Below are positions 1-10,785 of a stretch of 64,000 nucleotides of DNA, piece after piece. Each line of letters opens with the position of its first letter. The first letter of the stretch is position 1. A program made the translations under genes and the position numbers. The stretch covers positions 12,136,288-12,200,287 of the forward strand of contig NC_092676.1 in the NCBI RefSeq assembly GCF_964355755.1, in the 5' to 3' direction. Source of the stretch: Antedon mediterranea (taxonomy: Eukaryota; Echinodermata; Crinoidea; Comatulida; Antedonidae). The notes beneath the pieces were generated by a model. It saw only the letters and a list, made by a program, of their open reading frames with translations, was not told the DNA's origin and did no database searches.

Positions 1-440
1 TAATTTCATATTTCAATGAATAGGTGCACTTTCCGGGGACAAGCTCTATTGTCCTTGTTAGTCTTATATATTTTGTTTCATATAATTTCAAATCATGTAA
101 AGTACCAATTTCAGGCGGGAGTCTGTGCAACTCTATTTTTTTTTTATTTTAAACAGTTTGGTATGCCGTCGTGGTTGTTATGCAAATGAGCTTGTGCACG
201 TGTATTATGGGGAAGATAATATGTTAATCATTAGCGGTCAACACTGCTAAATTTTGATGCTGTTAATATTTACATTAGAATATTGTTCAAATCATGTAAA
301 TAAAACATTTTCCGGGCGGGAACCCAGCAGCTCTCGAAAAGAACTCCAGGTGGAAAAGAAGCTCACACATGAGTACTGATAATGAAGGAGCACATTGGCT
401 TCTTTTGGAGGCTTTATGGCAGTCTTTTTACATGTATTTA
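1..440. repeat. Left-edge region with degenerate direct repeats
   Basis: No gene is visible. Three loosely similar blocks occur at about 4-47, 87-135 and 286-336. The last two share the phrase TTCAAATCATGTAAA followed by a GGCGGGA-like word and a CTCT end, and the first shares only the later part. They look like decayed direct repeats. A separate dispersed repeat covers 154-270 and is listed on its own. Tandem array A begins at about 440. Confidence 0.4.
154..270 (+). repeat. Dispersed repeat, copy 1 (inverted partner at 8703-8820)
   Basis: This stretch contains GGTATGCCG, then ATGCAAATGAG, GGGGAAGAT and GCGGTCAACAC in that order. The reverse complement of 8703-8820 carries the same words in the same order and spacing, with scattered mismatches. 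The two copies lie near the outer edges of the first part of tRNA-like array A and point toward each other. I do not recognise the family, and no coding capacity is visible. Confidence 0.6.
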
Positions 441-877
441 ATTTCAAAAACAATATTTATTTTCAATTAAAAAAAAATAATAATAAAAAAATAAAAATAT
501 CCGTAGAGGTTCGAACCCAATGCTGAGAGCACACAAACTTGAGCATTATCCGTTACGCAACAAACCAGTAGATGACTGAAGAGCTGATAATAATCTATTT
601 ATATGAAATGAATGATCAATCAATGAAAAATAATGCCATGCAACTTTGTTTCTGATTTTAAAAAATATCCACTTGTTTAGGCCTGACATTTACAACCCTC
701 AAGATATCTCATTTTCAAAAAAAATATTTATTTTCAATAAGAAAAAAAAAGCAATATCCCTAGTGGTTGGAACACGCTACTGAGAGCACTCAAACCTGGG
801 TATTACCCGTTACGCCACAAACCAGTAGATGACTGAAGAGCTGATAATATGAAATTAATGATCAATCAATGAAAAAT
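441..877 (-). repeat. Array A: two tRNA-like tandem units, minus orientation
   Basis: Two units of the ~262-bp repeat lie in reverse orientation. Their B-box-like sequences are at about 508-518 (GGTTCGAACCC on the plus strand) and 764-775 (degenerate). Their A-box regions are at about 550-566 and 805-822. At about 877 the array turns abruptly to plus orientation, giving a back-to-back junction. Confidence 0.8.
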
Positions 878-3800
878 GTGGCGTAACGGGTAATGCTCAG
901 GTTTGAGTGCTCTCAGCAGTGGGTTCGAACCTATACGGGTATTTTATTTATTCTTTTTTTTTTATTGAAAATAAATATTGTTTTTGAAAGTGAGATATTT
1001 TGAGGGTTGCAACTGTCAAGCCTAAACAAGTGAACCTTTTAAAAATCAGAAACAAAGTTGCATGGCATTATTTTTCATTGATTGATCATCTATTTCATAT
1101 AAATAGACTATTATCAGCTCTTCAGTCATCTACTGGTTTGCGGCGTAACGGGTAATGCTCAGGCTTGAGTGATTTCAGTAGTGGGTTAGAACTTCTAGGG
1201 ATATTTGTTTTCTTTTTTTTTTAAATTGAAAATAAATATTGTTTTTGAAAGTGAGATATTTTGAGGGTTGTAAATGTCAGGCCTAAACAAGTGGACCTTT
1301 TTTAAAATCAGAAACAAAGTTGCATGGCATTAATTTTCATTGATTGATCATTCATTTCATATATATAGACTATTATCAGCTCCTCAGTCATCTACTGGTT
1401 TGTGGCGTAAAGGGTAATGCTCAGCCTGGAGTGATTTCAATAGTGGGTTCGAACTTCTTTTTTTCTTATTTGAAAATAAATATTGTTTTTGAAAGTGAGA
1501 TATTGTTATAGTTGTAAATGTCAGGCCTAAACAAGTGGACCTTTTTTAAAATCAGAAACAAAGTTGCATAACATTATTTTTCATTGATTGATCATTCATT
1601 TCATATAAATAGACTATTATCAGCTCTTCACTCATCTACTGGGTGGTGGCATAACCGGTAATGCTCATGTTTGAGTTCTCTCAGTAGTGGGTTCGACCCT
1701 CTAAGAAAATGTTTTTTTTTTTTTTTTTTATTGAAAATAAATATTGTTTTTGATAGTGAGATATTTTTATGGTTGTAAATGTCATGCCTAACCAAGTGGA
1801 CCTTTTTAAAAATCAGAAACAAAGTTGCATAACATCATTTTACATTGATTGATCATTCATTTCATATAAATAGACTATTATGATCTCTTCAGTCATCTAC
1901 TGGTTTGTGGCGTAACCGGTAATGTTCAGGTTTGAGTTCTCTCAGTAGTGGGTTTGAACCTCTTGGGATATTTTTTTTCTTTTTTTTTTTAATTGAAAAT
2001 AAATATTGTTTTTGAAAGTTAGATATTTTGAGGGTTGTAAGTGCCAGGCCTAAACAAGTGGACCTTTTTTAAAATCAGAAACAAAGTTGCATGGCATTTT
2101 TTTCATTGATTTATTATTCATTTCATATAAATAGAGTATTATTAGCTCTTCAGTCATCTACTGGTTTGTGGCGTAGCGGGTAATGCTCTCAGCAGTGGGT
2201 TCCAACCTACACGGGAATTTTTTTTCTTTTTTTTTTTAATTGAAAATAAATTTTGTTTTTGAAAGTGAGGTATTTTGAGGGTTGTAAATGTCAGGCCTAA
2301 ACAAGTGGACCTTTTTTAAAATCAGAAACAAAGTTTCATGGCATTATTTTTCATTGATTGATCATTCATTTCATATAAATAGACTATTATCAGCTCTTCA
2401 GTCATCTACTGGTTTGTGGCGTAACGGGTAATGCTCAGGTTTGAGTGCTCTGAGTAGTGGGTTGAACCTCTAGGGATACTTTTTTTTCTTTTTTTTTAAA
2501 ATTGAAAATAAATATTGTTTTTGAAAGTGAGATATTTTGAGGGTTGTAAATGTCAGGCCTAAACAAGTGGACCTTTTTTAAAATCAGAAACAAAGTTGCA
2601 TAACATCATTTTACATTGATTGATCATTCATTTCATATAAATAGACTATTATGATCTCTTCAGTCATCTACTGGTTTCTGGCGTAACCGGTAATGCTCAG
2701 GTTTGAGTGATTTCAATAGTGGGTTCGAACTTCTATGGATATTTTTTTTCTTTTTTTTTATTTGAAAATAATTATTGTTTTTGAAAGTGAGATATTTTGA
2801 GGGTTGTAAATGTCAGGCCTAAACAAGTGGACCTTTTTTAAAATCAGAAACAACGTTGCATGGCATTATTTTTCATTGAATGATCATTAATTTCATATAA
2901 ATAGACTATTATCAGCTCCTCAGTCATCTACTGGTTTGTGTCGTAACGGGTAATACTCAGGTTTAAGTGCTCTCAGCAGTGGGTTCGAACCTATACGGGT
3001 ATTTTATTTCTTCTTTTTTTTTTATTGAAAATAAATATTGTTTTTGAAAGTGAGATATTTTGAGGGTTGCAACTGTCAAGCCTAAACAAGTGAACCTTTT
3101 TAAAATCAGAAACAAAGTTGCATGGCATTATTTTTCATTGATTGATCATCTATTTCATATAAATAGACTATTGTCAGCTCTTCAGTCATCTACTGGTTTG
3201 TGGCGTAACGGGAAATGCTCAGGTTTGAGTGATCTCAGCAGTGGGTTCGAACCTACACGGGTATTTTTTTTCTTTTTTTTTAAATTGAAAATAAATATTG
3301 TTTTTGAAAGTGAGATATTTTGAGGGTTGTAAATGTCAGGCCTAAACAAGTGGACCTTTTTTAAAATCAGAAACAAAGTTGCATAGCATTATTTTTCATC
3401 TATTGATCATTAATTTCATATAAATAGACTATTATCAGCTCCTCAGTCATCTACTGGTTTGTGTCGTAACGGGTAATACTCAGGTTTGAGTGCTCTCAGT
3501 AGTGAGTTCGAACCTCTAGGGTTTTTTTTTTTTTTTAAATTGAAAATAAATATTGTTTTTGAAAGTGAGATATTTTGAAGGTTGTAAATATCAGGCCTAA
3601 ACAAGTGGACCTTTTTTAAAATCAGAAACAAAGTTGCATGGCATTATTTTTCATTGATTTATTATTTATTTCATATAAATGGAGTATTATCAGCTCTTCA
3701 GTCATCTACTGGTTTGTGGCGTAACGGGTAATGCTCAGGTTTGAGTGCTCTCAGCAGTGGGTTCGAACCTATACGGGTATTTTATTTCTTCTTTTTTTTT

Positions 3801-4274
3801 TTATTGAAAATAAATATTGTTTTTGAAAGAGAGATATTTTGAGGGTTGCAACTGTCAAGCCTAAACAAGTGAACCTTTTTAAAATCAGAAACAAAGTTGC
3901 ATGGCATTATTTTTCATTGATTGATCATCTATTTCATATAAATAGACTATTATCAGCTCTTCAGTCATCTACTGGTTTGTGGCGTAACGGGAAATGCACA
4001 GGTTTGAGTGATCTCAGCAGTGGGTTCGAACCTACACGGGTATTTTTGTTCTTTTTTTTTTAATTGAAAATAAATATTGTTTTTGAAAGTGAGATATTTT
4101 GAGGGTTGTAAATGTCAGGCCTAAACAAGTGTACCTTTTTTAAAATCAGAAACAAATTTGCATGGCATTATTTTTCATTGATTGATCATTAATTTCATAT
4201 TATCAGCTCTTCAGTCACCTACTGTTTTGTGGCGTAACGGGTAATACCCAGGTTTGAGTGCTCTTAGTAGCGCG
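878..4274 (+). repeat. Array A: ~262-bp tandem repeat with tRNA-like Pol III promoter
   Basis: About fourteen plus-strand units have A boxes starting near 878, 1140, 1401, 1644, 1906, 2166, 2416, 2677, 2938, 3200, 3462, 3715, 3978 and 4218. The usual spacing is 260-263 bp. The best copies read TGGCGTAACGGG, matching the Pol III A box TRGYNNARNNGG. About 31 nt later comes GGTTCGAACC, close to the B-box consensus. Positions 10-13 and 22-25 of the tRNA-like part can pair as a D stem, but the anticodon stem is poor. A run of 8-12 T follows within about 20 nt and would terminate Pol III. The rest of the unit is AT-rich. It looks like a tRNA-derived SINE that became a satellite, or a satellite that captured a tRNA-like promoter. 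Short open frames across units are chance. Confidence 0.85.
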
Positions 4275-4640
4275 TTAAATTAAATTAATGATCAATCAAT
4301 GAAAAATAATGCCATGCAACTTTGTTTCTGATTTTAAAAAAGGTCCACTTCTTTAGGCCTGACATTTACAACCCTCAAAATATCTCATTTAAAAAAAAAA
4401 ATTTATTTTCAATTAAAAAAAAAAAGCAAAAAGAAATATCCCTAGAGGTTCGAACCCACTACTGAGAGCACTCAGACCTGAGTATTACCCGTTACGCCAT
4501 AAACCAGTTGATGACTGAGGAGCTGATAATAGTCTATTTATATAAAATGAATGATCAATCAATGAAAAATAATGCCATGCAACTTTGTTTTTGATTTTAA
4601 AAAAGGTCCACTTGTTTAGGCCTGACATTAACAACCCTCA
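4275..4640 (-). repeat. Array A: minus-orientation units at the array edge
   Basis: After a truncated plus unit whose B box decays at about 4270, the sequence continues in reverse orientation. One full tRNA-like domain lies at about 4446-4505 (GGTTCGAACCC on the plus strand, then the complement of the A box), and a second unit is cut off at about 4640. Unrelated sequence follows immediately. Confidence 0.8.
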
Positions 4641-7600
4641 AACCACTGTTTCAATACGGAAGAAAAGTTCTTACAGCGCGTTTGATTGTTTTTATTAGCG
4701 CGAGCCTTTTCATGACGTCATTTGGTCTGTTTATTTTTAGATTTGCTACGTAAATGTATCGATGTGGAAGCGGTAGTATCATGCTCATAGATCATCAATT
4801 ATGTCTTAAATATAAGGCTAAACACGACTATTATTATATTTTTTAATAAAATATATTACATAATTCCACAGAATATAACTTACAATTGGAATAATAAAAG
4901 AAAATACGCACAATAATAATGTAAACATAGTCGAATTTTAGAGCCTAGCGCGCGCTTCTTAACGAACGATCGAACACAGAAGCGAAAAAAAAATAACCGC
5001 TCTAAGAAACTCAGATACAGAAAATCCCCCGCTATTCTTATATTCTATTTAAAGTGTAAGTGTTCTATAGGTATTTAACTGATTTATTATCTTTAAAATA
5101 AAATGTCGTTTTTTTCCTAAATCCTGTAATTCACAGGTTTATAAGTTAGTGTTTCACGGTAGATATAGGGTTTATCAAAAACATCGCGGTGACTGACCTA
5201 GCTAGGCCTTCACCAGCGGCGTATTCAGTAAAAAGTAGGTCACGGGGTCAGCGTACTCTAAGGTGTCGACTACCTGAAGGGGATGGAGGAGGGGCCTAGG
5301 TTTAAATAATAGACAGTAGTTTTAGGAAAAAACTATAAAATAACAATCTATGTATTATATAATGTCTTAACTTTTCTTTCTCAATATTGTTCTTTATTTT
5401 AATCACTCAGTTAGTTGAATCTACTGTACAATTATCAGTCTATAGGCCTATATGCTACCTACTGTATTAAATTTATATTGTAGGCTTTATTAATACACTA
5501 TATACCCAAGGAAAAATGTTACATTAAATTATGATTTTGTTATTTACAGTATATTATGGATTTCCATAACTCTTCCCAAGATGGGATATGCTGTGCCCGT
5601 GGGAAAAAATATAAATCCCCAACAAAAGGTCTGCAACGAAAAAGAAAGCATCCTACAATAGGCATGTTATGCAACATTTTTAATCATCTGGTTTCTTCTT
5701 TGTTTGTTTGGAGATGAAGGAGCAAACAATGTGCATCATGACAAAAAAAATGGTTGAAATTCATCAAGTTGTGACAGAGTTGCAGATTTTTAAACTATTT
5801 TTTGCGGGGCACTTTACTGAAATTCTTGTATAGGGATTATACTATACATACATGGCACCGTGATCAAATAATGACTAAGTTTTACTACTTTTTTTGCATT
5901 CTGTTTAATTTTTATTGAGATATATTTCAATAACCATTATAGGTAGAGATCTATTTGTCCATATATACAATGTATATCCAAGCACTTGTATTACTTGTTA
6001 TTTGTTCAGAGAACAATCACTATTTCTTTGAACCATAATCAAGATCAGCACCATTGTACAACACATGAACACAGGCTTTTTAATTTACAGCAGGCTAATG
6101 ATTTGTAGTGTGTCTTATTTGTAACAAGATTTTATGTCCAAATTATTTAGTTTCTTCGTGTGGCCACAGTTTCTGTAATGAATTTGTAAACTCCACATTT
6201 TCTGCTTTACTTCGTAAACAAATTCCGTGTTGCATATGCAACAGTCAAGTAATTAAATATGATTTAGCACCTCCCCAACCTCTGGCAAAACATGCTTTAC
6301 TTGATGTTAAAGTATTGTGTACGAAGTGCAATGTTACAGCAATTCTATAAACGGTCGTCAAATATGTATTCCTAATGCACGCTATCCTGTTATTCAGGAA
6401 CAGAGGGAGTTGGAGGCAATGACACACAGCATTCTAGAAGTAGTCAACACGAATCATATCTACAAGTGTGTTCAACACCTTTCAGACAAAGTCCTTTTAA
6501 AAATCAAGCAAATTTCTGATCTGAAAAATATAATTTTGCAGGTTATTGGATCTTATATGTTTAATTTAAATTCCAGAGTGTTTATAAAATTGATTATTTC
6601 TTGTACTGTTGATATTACATTTACAGTATTTTATAAAGCTTTTACTATTTTCTGTTAAATACCATCAGCTCACCTCTGGTTCCCCATTTCTCCACCTCAG
6701 TTTCCAGACTTCATGTAGGGTGCCACCACCCAGACCTATAATATACCTAGATGTATCAAAAAAGTATTATTTTAAAAAAATGTAAATATTAAACTTAAAT
6801 ACTTACCACTGGTCATATATGTAAATTAAGTAGTAGCCTACTAGGCTAGGCCTACATATTTTATTAAGTTTATTTCAAACGAAAGTTGCCACTTAAAAGC
6901 ATGAAACACAAACAGAAAACAGGTACAATAAATACTCTATATGAAGCAAACTTAAATAAATAGCCTACTATACTACTGCTGGGTGGCAGGTCGTCCTTTC
7001 TTGTTGGCCTAGCTAGGCTATCAATAATAGTACTGTATGTGTAAATAAATATGTTATCCTAGGCTGCAAGGCCTAGCCTAATCTATCCAGCATTTTATGC
7101 TCACAAAACTGATCTATTATTTGTCTTTTATTGTTTTAACTAGCTACTACGAGGCCTATTATGCACAATTATCCTTGATTATAACCATGCGTTAAAGTTG
7201 GCCGGCATACCCCCACAGACAACCACTTTACTCGATTACACAAAAAAACGACATCGCAGTTTTTTATTATAATAAAAATGTATAACTAATCATATTAAAT
7301 ATATTTATATGAACTCATAATTAGTTCTATATATTTTTATTCATGTAATTAAAATTTCTGTATAATCTAAGGTTGAAAAATATTCAAAAAGTCATGTATA
7401 TACACCTACCATGATCGATCGTTCAGGCCATGTTGTAAAATGAAATAAGAAAAATGACGGGTTTCTTCGAGAAATAAAAGTCCTTGGACGACAACCTCAT
7501 GAATATTTATTTTTTTTTTGGCATTTAAACGTTGTCATTGGTAAGTTTTGTTTAAAGGTAAACACACGTGTTTACTCATGGATATTGTAATGCGCCCTCT

Positions 7601-7679
7601 AGTGTATAGTTTATATAAATAATGCGCGGTTTGAAAACTGAGGGCGTCCTACTTATTTACTCGCGATTGCATAGACTGA
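4641..7679. other. Non-tandem spacer between blocks of array A
   Basis: About 3 kb of low-repeat AT-rich sequence is rich in short AGGCCTA words, for example near 5205, 5450 and 7010-7080. Apart from the RING-like exon fragment at 6108-6350 and a possible downstream piece, I see no coding region. Array A units stop abruptly on the left and resume abruptly on the right. This is therefore either an insertion into the array or the remnant of an older locus that array A units invaded. Confidence 0.6.
6108..6350 (+). pseudogene. RING-finger exon fragment, broken
   Basis: The 80-residue reading contains CLIC near its start, SCGHSFC about 15 residues later, and PCCIC about 25 residues after that. 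This is the C3HC4 RING pattern (zinc-binding, typical of E3 ubiquitin ligases). The expected cysteine three residues after the CGHSFC cysteine is replaced by phenylalanine. After the RING, a DLAPP segment and a VLCTKC pair suggest the start of a second zinc-binding module, the arrangement seen in RAG1-like and TRAF-like proteins. The frame then stops at 6348-6350. There is no ATG; the frame opens at an AG-ended stretch (…TTGTAG at 6107, with another TTTACAG at 6090) that could be a splice acceptor. A second frame (about 6317-6658) continues for about 110 residues but shows no motif I recognise. Most likely this is a decayed exon; assignment to RAG1-like or TRAF-like is inference. Confidence 0.55.
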
Positions 7680-8286
7680 AACTAGGGATATTGCTTTTTT
7701 TTTTCTTATTGAAAATAAATATTTTTTTTGAGAATGAGATATTTTGAGGGTTTTAAATGTCAGGCCTAAACAAATGGATCTTTTTTAAAGTCAGAAACAA
7801 AGTTGCAATGCATTATTTTTCATTGATTGATCATTCATTTCATATTATCAGCACTTCAGTCATCTATTGGTTTTTGGCATAACGGGTAATACCCAGGTTT
7901 TAGTGCTCTTAGTAGCGGGTGCCAACCTCTAGGGATATTGCTTTTTTTTTTCTTATTGAAAATAAATATTTTTTTTTAGAATGAGATATTTTGAGGGTTG
8001 TAAATATCAGGCCTAAACAAGTGGACCATTTATAAAATCAGAAACAAAGTTGCATAACATTATTTTTCATTGATTGATCATTCATTTCAAATAAATAGAC
8101 TATTATCAGCTCTTCACTCATCTACTGTTTGTGGCGTAACCGGTAATGCTCAGGTTTGAGTTCTCTCAGTAGTGGGTTCGAACCTCTAGGAATATTTTTT
8201 TCTTTTTTTTTTAATTGAAAATAAATATTGTTTTTGATAGTGAGATATTTTTATGGTTGTAAATGTCATGCCTAACCAAGTGGACA
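7680..8286 (+). repeat. Array A: two to three tRNA-like units
   Basis: Plus-strand units resume, with tRNA-like domains near 7873-7935 (B box degraded to GGGTGCCAACC) and 8128-8185 (GGTTCGAACC intact). The T-rich and AT-rich remainder is present. The last unit ends in the middle at about 8286, in a GGACATTTATAAAG sequence, and unrelated DNA follows. Confidence 0.8.
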
Positions 8287-8929
8287 TTTATAAAGAATTG
8301 CACTTATACTTATACTTATTACCATACATAATCACCTATGATATTTATGATATTTGTTAAAAATTCAACTATCCAGATGCGAATTCAAAAGTTTAGGTAG
8401 AGTTTTCTACTTTAAAAACCCGACTTCGTATATGCCTAAGGCCTAGCCCGGCGGCGGAATTAGTCTAAGTTTCGAAATCGGTCTGGAAATTGGCATCTTT
8501 GCAAATGTTCTATATTTGATCTATTTCACTCTCCATTAACCCCATAAAAAAATCATCGGAGACAAACTATCTGTTCAAAACATGTTTATTCTGGGACGGT
8601 GCGGCCATACACACCAACTACCATCCATAAATGTTTATTCATAACATATTACAATACAATATCTTGCATGAATCAGACATTTCGCTTCAAATGTAGCAAC
8701 ATTGATTAACAAAATCAAAATTCAACAGTGTGGCGTGTTGACCGCGAATTACTAACAATACCATCTTCCCCACTACACCTGCAAAAACTCATTTGCATAA
8801 TAACAAACGGCATACCAAACATACATTCTCTTCTAAACACGTAACGAAGATAAATTAATTTCTTTTTACATTAAATTGAGGGCGCTAAACATAAAATTTA
8901 CGAGATCAAATACATATAGCGAAAGCCAA
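8287..8929. other. Intergenic spacer without recognisable gene
   Basis: No open frame or RNA motif is convincing here. The stretch contains one AGGCCTAG word near 8440 and, at 8703-8820, the inverted partner of the repeat at 154-270. The SINE begins at about 8930. Confidence 0.5.
8703..8820 (-). repeat. Dispersed repeat, copy 2 (inverted partner of 154-270)
   Basis: Read on the minus strand it gives GGTATGCCG, ATGCAAATGAG, GGGGAAGAT and CGCGGTCAACAC in the same order as 154-270, with mismatches and small gaps. Family unknown. Confidence 0.6.
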
Positions 8930-9186
8930 AAAAAATTTTAAAATGTGCTCTCCCTGCCTCAGCACTAAGGCCCTGCAACAGCCTTGGGGTCGTTTCCACC
9001 ACATCATCACCAGATGCATTGCTTGTGCCTTCTCAAGATGTGTGGTGCAAAGGGGGAAGTAAAATCTGTGAACCCCAAACACTGTTGGTCGCATACCTTT
9101 AACTCTATTCCACCGACCAGCGTGGGAATCGAACCCACGACATATGTGTTGTCAACACGACGCTCAGTCGTCTGAGCTAACTGGCC
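8930..9186 (-). mobile_element. tRNA-derived SINE (Val-like head)
   Basis: The minus-strand head, 9186 down to 9115, is a 72-nt tRNA-like sequence. It has a 7-bp acceptor stem (GGCCAGT with GCTGGTC, including G-T pairs), a D arm GCTC/GAGC, an anticodon loop TTGACAA (GAC, valine-type), a 5-nt variable loop and a T arm GTGGG-TTCGATT-CCCAC. The outer anticodon stem has two mismatches, so it is not a clean tRNA gene. A tRNA-unrelated body of about 185 bp follows and ends near 8930 in an A/T-rich tract. This is the usual plan of a tRNA-derived SINE: internal Pol III promoter, body, tail. Such elements depend on a partner LINE, which I cannot identify. The family is different from the tRNA-like array A units around it. 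Confidence 0.75.
9115..9186 (-). promoter_or_regulatory. Internal Pol III promoter of the SINE (tRNA-like domain)
   Basis: The B box GGTTCGATTCC at 9125-9135 (minus strand) matches the consensus exactly. The A box lies around 9167-9179, beginning TAGCTCAGACGA. Their spacing is that of a normal tRNA. Confidence 0.75.
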
Positions 9187-9195
9187 ATTTTGGTT

Positions 9196-9693
9196 TTAAC
9201 AAGGTTTATGACGTAATGATGAATTACGTAATACACTTATAAATAGACTATTATAAACTGTTCTGTCATATACTACTTTATGGCATAACGGGTAATGCTC
9301 AGTTTTGAGTGCTCCCAGTAGTGGGTTCCAACCGTTAAGGATATTTTTATGTTTTTTGAAAATAAATATTGTTTTTGAAAGTGAGATATTTTGAGGGTTG
9401 TAAATGTCAGGCATAACCAAGTGGACCTTTTTTAAAATCAGAAACAAAGTTGCATAGCATTATTTTTCATTGATTGATCATCCATTCATATAAATAGACT
9501 ATTATCAGCTCTTCAGTCATCTACTGGTTTGTGGCGTAACGGGTAATGCTCAGGTTTGAGTGCTCTCAATAGTGGTTTCGAACCTCTACAGATATTTTTT
9601 CTCTTTTTTTTTTAAATTGAAAATAAATATTGTTTTTGAAAGTGAGATATTGTTATGGTTGTAAATGTCAGGCCTAAACAAGTGGACCTTTTT
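9196..9693 (+). repeat. Array A: two tRNA-like units
   Basis: Units with tRNA-like domains near 9278-9333 (B box GGTTCCAACC) and 9531-9585 are present. The second is interrupted at 9694 by a small element with terminal inverted repeats. Array sequence (TTTAAAATCAGAAACAAAG) continues after it at about 10,025. Confidence 0.8.
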
Positions 9694-10006
9694 ACTCGGG
9701 GTACCCGAGTCTAGGACTTACTCATTTTCTCCTCTTCCATCTGGACACTATTGAGTAAAAAGTGCGATTTGTAAAGTACTACTACTCCCTTATTCGTTGT
9801 AGTATGGAGCTGGGATTAGGCATGAATATACTACAGGGACATGTCCTCAAAGCTTTAGAGCCGGATTTTTAAATTTCAAACCGGATGCAGCCATATCACG
9901 TCTCGAAATGGACCGTATAGCCGTATTTGGTAGCGAGGTTGAAGTGTATGAGACGTCAAATCCCGTCTTATGACGTCAGTACAGCTTCTTTTGCTGTACC
10001 CCGAGT
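9694..10006. mobile_element. MITE-like element, 313 bp, 11-bp TIRs
   Basis: The segment begins ACTCGGGGTAC and ends with the exact reverse complement GTACCCCGAGT. It sits inside an array A unit, splitting the phrase GTGGACCTTTTT from TTTAAAATCAGAAAC. It has no coding capacity and contains TGACGTCA-type palindromes near 9970. About 18 nt after the right TIR (10,007-10,024) are also foreign to the unit, so the element may extend to 10,024. A short T run on both sides prevents a certain target-duplication call. The superfamily is not recognised. Confidence 0.65.
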
Positions 10007-10024
10007 ATTGCACATTCGTGCTTG

Positions 10025-10785
10025 TTTAAAATCAGAAACAAAGTTGCATAACATTATTTTTCATTGATTGATCTTTAATTTCATACAAATAGACTATTAT
10101 CAGCTCTTCAGTTATTTACTGGTTTGTGACGTAACGGGTAATGCTCAGGTTTGCGTGCTCTCAGCAGTGGGTTCGAACCTATACGGGTATTTTTTTTCTT
10201 TTTTTTTTAATTGAAAATAAATATTGTTTTTGAAAGTGAGGGAATGTTATGGTTGTAAATGTCATGCCTAACCAAGTGGACCTTTTTTAAAATCAGAAAC
10301 AAAGTTGCATAACATCATTTTACATTGATTGATCATTCATTTCATATAAATAGAGTATTATGATCTCTTCAGTCATCTACTGGTTTGTGGCGTAACCGGT
10401 AATGCTCAGGTTTGAGTTCTCTCAGTATTGGGATTGAACCTCTTGGGATATTTTTTTTTTTTTTTTTTTTATTGAAAATAAATATTGTTTTTGAAAGTGA
10501 GATATTTTGAGGGTTGTAAATGTCAGGCCTAAACAAATGGATCTTTTTTTAAATCAGAAACAAAGTTGCATCGGTAATGCTCAGGTTTGAGTGCTCTCAG
10601 TAGTGGGTTCGAACCTCTAGGAATATTTTTTTCTTTTTTTTTTAATTGAAAATAAATATTGTTTTTGATAGTGAGATATTTTTATGGTTATAAATGTCAT
10701 GCCTAACCAAGTGGACCTTTTTAGAAATCAGAAATAAAGTTACATAGCATTATTTTTCATTGATTGATCATCCATTCATATAAAT
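10025..10785 (+). repeat. Array A: last three units
   Basis: tRNA-like domains are near 10,126-10,180, 10,386-10,440 and 10,572-10,615. The last lacks the 5' half of its A box. Array A breaks off at about 10,785 within the ATATAAA phrase, directly against array B. Confidence 0.8.

Noticed and set aside
3060-4063. Short proteins in array A units
   Set aside because: They run across the tRNA-like domain and the T runs, recur only because the units repeat, and lack any domain.
9115-9186. Functional tRNA-Val gene
   Set aside because: Two outer anticodon-stem pairs are mismatched and the domain is fused to a SINE body. A SINE head is more likely.
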